This document shows, piece after piece, positions 5,336-7,118 of a stretch of 7,118 nt of DNA. The DNA is taken from NCBI GenBank assembly GCA_030731685.1, contig JANQTO010000350.1:1-7118 (forward strand). Direction: 5' to 3'. How positions within the stretch are numbered: the stretch's first letter is position 1; each line of letters begins with the position of its first letter. A program made the translations under genes and the position numbers. The stretch is from Nonlabens sp. (GTDB lineage Bacteria; Bacteroidota; Bacteroidia; Flavobacteriales; Flavobacteriaceae). The notes under the pieces were generated by a model. It was not told where the DNA came from. It was given only the letters and a program-made list of their open reading frames with translations, and did no database searches.

Positions 5336-6919
5336 ATGCGTAAAAGATTACCGGCAATCCTTATTTTCTTAATGACCATATCGCTTGTCGGTATCATTGC
5401 TGTTCAGTTATACTGGATTTCTACGGGCGTTCGAGATAAGGACCAACAGTTTTCGCTAACTGTGAAACAAGCATTATCAAGCACAGCATTTGAGATTCAG
5501 GATGTTGAAATAGACAAATTTTTCAAAGCATTTTCTTCGTTACAGGATAGTCTTTCTATAGATAACAATCTAGCTGCTATTAAGAAGCAAATGATTAAGC
5601 AGCGTAATGGAGAGATTGATGAATCTGTACGATATTCATCGTCACCGCTTTCAGATAATTACAAACTTGACCCGTCGTTTCTGGATACCGATTTAGACTC
5701 TGTCACATTTGCTTCATTGCTTCGTAAAAAAGTAATCGTAGGTGAGATTTCTGGGACAGCTGGAATAGAGAATGATACCGATGATAGTGAGGAAATTGTC
5801 AATAAACTATCCAGGATTGATGCTTATGAGCGAAGACAAATAGGTGAATGGGTAAATGAGTATTCTTCATCGTTGCCTATTTCTTCTCGAGTGAGTACAA
5901 CTCTTGTTCACGATATACTTAAGCGTGAATTAGCCAAACACGATATATCTGAACCATTTGAATTTGCTGTGTACCAAGGTGAATATATGACCCGTGTACA
6001 TATGGGTGAATTCAATATTACGAAAGGTAGCGTATGGCAGTACCCGTTGTTCAGAACCGCAAACGCTACGTCTCCTTATAGAATTTACGTGAATATTCCT
6101 GGGAAGACACGTTTCATTCTTTCGAGCTTATCAGGTATAATATTACTCTCCTTATTGTTTACACTTATCATAATCATCGCTTATAGCAGTTCCATTATCC
6201 AGATATTCAATCAGCGTAAGATTTCTCAAATTAAGACTGATTTCATAAATAATATGACGCATGAGTTCAAAACTCCTATAGCTACCATTAATCTTGCACT
6301 CGATTCTTTAAAGTATCCTAAAATAAGCGCAAACCCAGAGAAGGTAGCTTATTACCACAGTCTAATACGTGAGGAGAATAAACGAATGCACACACAAGTA
6401 GAGAATGTTCTACGTATTTCACAACTTGAGAGAGACGACTTAAATATAGAAAAGAATAGACACAGCGTAGAGGAGATTATAGAGGAAAGTATCTCTCACG
6501 TGCAGCTCATTCTTCAAAATAAAGGCGGTATCATTCAGTTTCATCCAGGAGCGCTTAATAACGATGTACTCTTGAACGAAAGTCACATGACTAACGTATT
6601 AGTGAACCTGTTAGAAAATGCAATTAAGTATACAGATGATGAAAAAAGCCCTGTGATAGATGTTTTTACAGAAAATATAAAAAACAAAATAGTTATAAAA
6701 ATTAGAGATAATGGTATCGGCATGAGCAAAACAGCACAACGCAAAGCCTTTCTCAAATTTTTCAGAGAACATACCGGTGACGTGCATAATGTTAAAGGAC
6801 ACGGCCTAGGACTCGCATATGCTAAGCGCATTGTAGAAGACCATTTAGGCACGATAACCGTTCAAAGCAACAAAGGTGAAGGGAGTACCTTTTCAATTCA
6901 ACTTCCCACATTAACCTAA
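5336..6919 (+). CDS. Membrane sensor histidine kinase of an RprX/RprY-like two-component system
   Basis: A 527-residue inner-membrane kinase that autophosphorylates on a His and passes the phosphate to the regulator encoded 10 nt downstream. Membrane segment 1 is at about 6-28 and segment 2 at about 260-290. Between them lies a periplasmic sensor region of about 230 residues with no domain I recognise. HisKA dimerisation segment: KTDFINNMTHEFKTPIA (300-316), phosphoacceptor H309. ATPase domain: N-box NLLENAIKY (424-432), G1 box DNGIGM (458-463), F-box FLKFFR (472-477) and G2 box GHGLGLAYA (488-496). All key residues are present, so the kinase should be active. The architecture and the downstream regulator's N-terminus resemble the RprX/RprY pair of Bacteroidota; the stimulus is unknown. 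I see no Cys in the whole protein. The start ATG at 5336 is supported by the positively charged MRKR before the first membrane segment and by the promoter spacing. Confidence 0.95.
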   Translation: MRKRLPAILIFLMTISLVGIIAVQLYWISTGVRDKDQQFSLTVKQALSSTAFEIQDVEIDKFFKAFSSLQDSLSIDNNLAAIKKQMIKQRNGEIDESVRYSSSPLSDNYKLDPSFLDTDLDSVTFASLLRKKVIVGEISGTAGIENDTDDSEEIVNKLSRIDAYERRQIGEWVNEYSSSLPISSRVSTTLVHDILKRELAKHDISEPFEFAVYQGEYMTRVHMGEFNITKGSVWQYPLFRTANATSPYRIYVNIPGKTRFILSSLSGIILLSLLFTLIIIIAYSSSIIQIFNQRKISQIKTDFINNMTHEFKTPIATINLALDSLKYPKISANPEKVAYYHSLIREENKRMHTQVENVLRISQLERDDLNIEKNRHSVEEIIEESISHVQLILQNKGGIIQFHPGALNNDVLLNESHMTNVLVNLLENAIKYTDDEKSPVIDVFTENIKNKIVIKIRDNGIGMSKTAQRKAFLKFFREHTGDVHNVKGHGLGLAYAKRIVEDHLGTITVQSNKGEGSTFSIQLPTLT

Positions 6920-6929
6920 TACTATTTAT

Positions 6930-7118
6930 ATGGAAACTATAGACAAAAAAATTCTTCTCGTAGAAGACGACCCGAATTTCGGAACCGTACTGAAGGACTA
7001 TCTAGAAATGAACGATTTTAACGTAACACACGCAAAAAACGGGATGGAAGGCTTCGAGAAATTCAAGAAAGAGAATTTCGACCTTTGTATTTTAGATGTG
7101 ATGATGCCTTACAAAGAT
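6930..7118 (+). CDS. Response regulator, receiver domain (3' end outside window), likely RprY-like OmpR family
   Basis: Sixty-three codons are visible and run in frame to the last base of the window. They encode the first half of a receiver domain: KKILLVEDDP (residues 6-15) with the acidic Mg-binding pair D13/D14, and LCILDVMMP (52-60) with phosphoacceptor D56. A C-terminal winged-helix DNA-binding domain is expected beyond the edge, since the N-terminal sequence looks like RprY-type OmpR regulators, but it cannot be seen. The gene starts 10 nt after the kinase stop with no Shine-Dalgarno and no promoter element, so it is cotranscribed with the kinase and should be its phosphotransfer partner. 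Confidence 0.93.
   Translation, partial: METIDKKILLVEDDPNFGTVLKDYLEMNDFNVTHAKNGMEGFEKFKKENFDLCILDVMMPYKD

Noticed and set aside
6583..6852. Two overlapping antisense frames opposite the kinase ATPase domain (6583-6852, 6611-6802)
   Set aside because: The opposite strand encodes N, G1, F and G2 boxes that constrain the sequence; the hydrophobic look of the antisense product is a codon shadow.
6920..6929. Separate promoter or terminator between the kinase and response regulator genes
   Set aside because: The gap is 10 nt with no hairpin and no TAnnTTTG element, so cotranscription is the simpler reading.

Overview
The window looks like chromosomal DNA from a marine-type Flavobacteriaceae (Bacteroidota). 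Four things point there: a large surface protein ending in a type IX secretion (T9SS) sorting domain, two start regions carrying the Bacteroidota -7 promoter element TAnnTTTG, the absence of clear Shine-Dalgarno sites, and an RprX/RprY-like sensor kinase and regulator pair. The genus cannot be fixed from the sequence alone. All genes lie on the + strand.

Region 1 (1-3584) is the 3' part of a giant secreted protein that begins before the window. It alternates fibronectin type III (FN3) modules with MAM/ConA-like beta-sandwich modules. One CUB module takes the place of a MAM module, and a C-terminal T9SS type A sorting domain ends the protein. The first residues in the window match the end of the later MAM-like modules, so the TTG at 96 is not a real start. 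The gene ends at a strong intrinsic terminator (3604-3634).

Region 2 (3640-5255) is a two-gene unit. It holds a membrane-anchored family 2 glycosyltransferase and coaE (dephospho-CoA kinase, last step of coenzyme A synthesis), overlapping by 4 bases (ATGA). A TAnnTTTG element begins 5 nt after the terminator T-tract and ends 4 nt before the first ATG.

Region 3 (5256-7118) has an 80-nt AT-rich intergenic stretch with two inverted repeats and a TAnnTTTG element, again exactly 4 nt before the ATG. It is followed by a membrane sensor histidine kinase and, 10 nt downstream, the start of its response regulator, which is cut by the window end.

The genes form three probable transcription units: an adhesin-like exported protein, a housekeeping/envelope pair and an envelope-type two-component system. 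I see no mobile element, CRISPR array, RNA gene or convincing new multi-gene system. The most interesting signals are the modular duplication history of the surface protein, the identical promoter-to-ATG geometry that predicts leaderless mRNAs, and an 18-bp perfect palindrome inside the glycosyltransferase gene.
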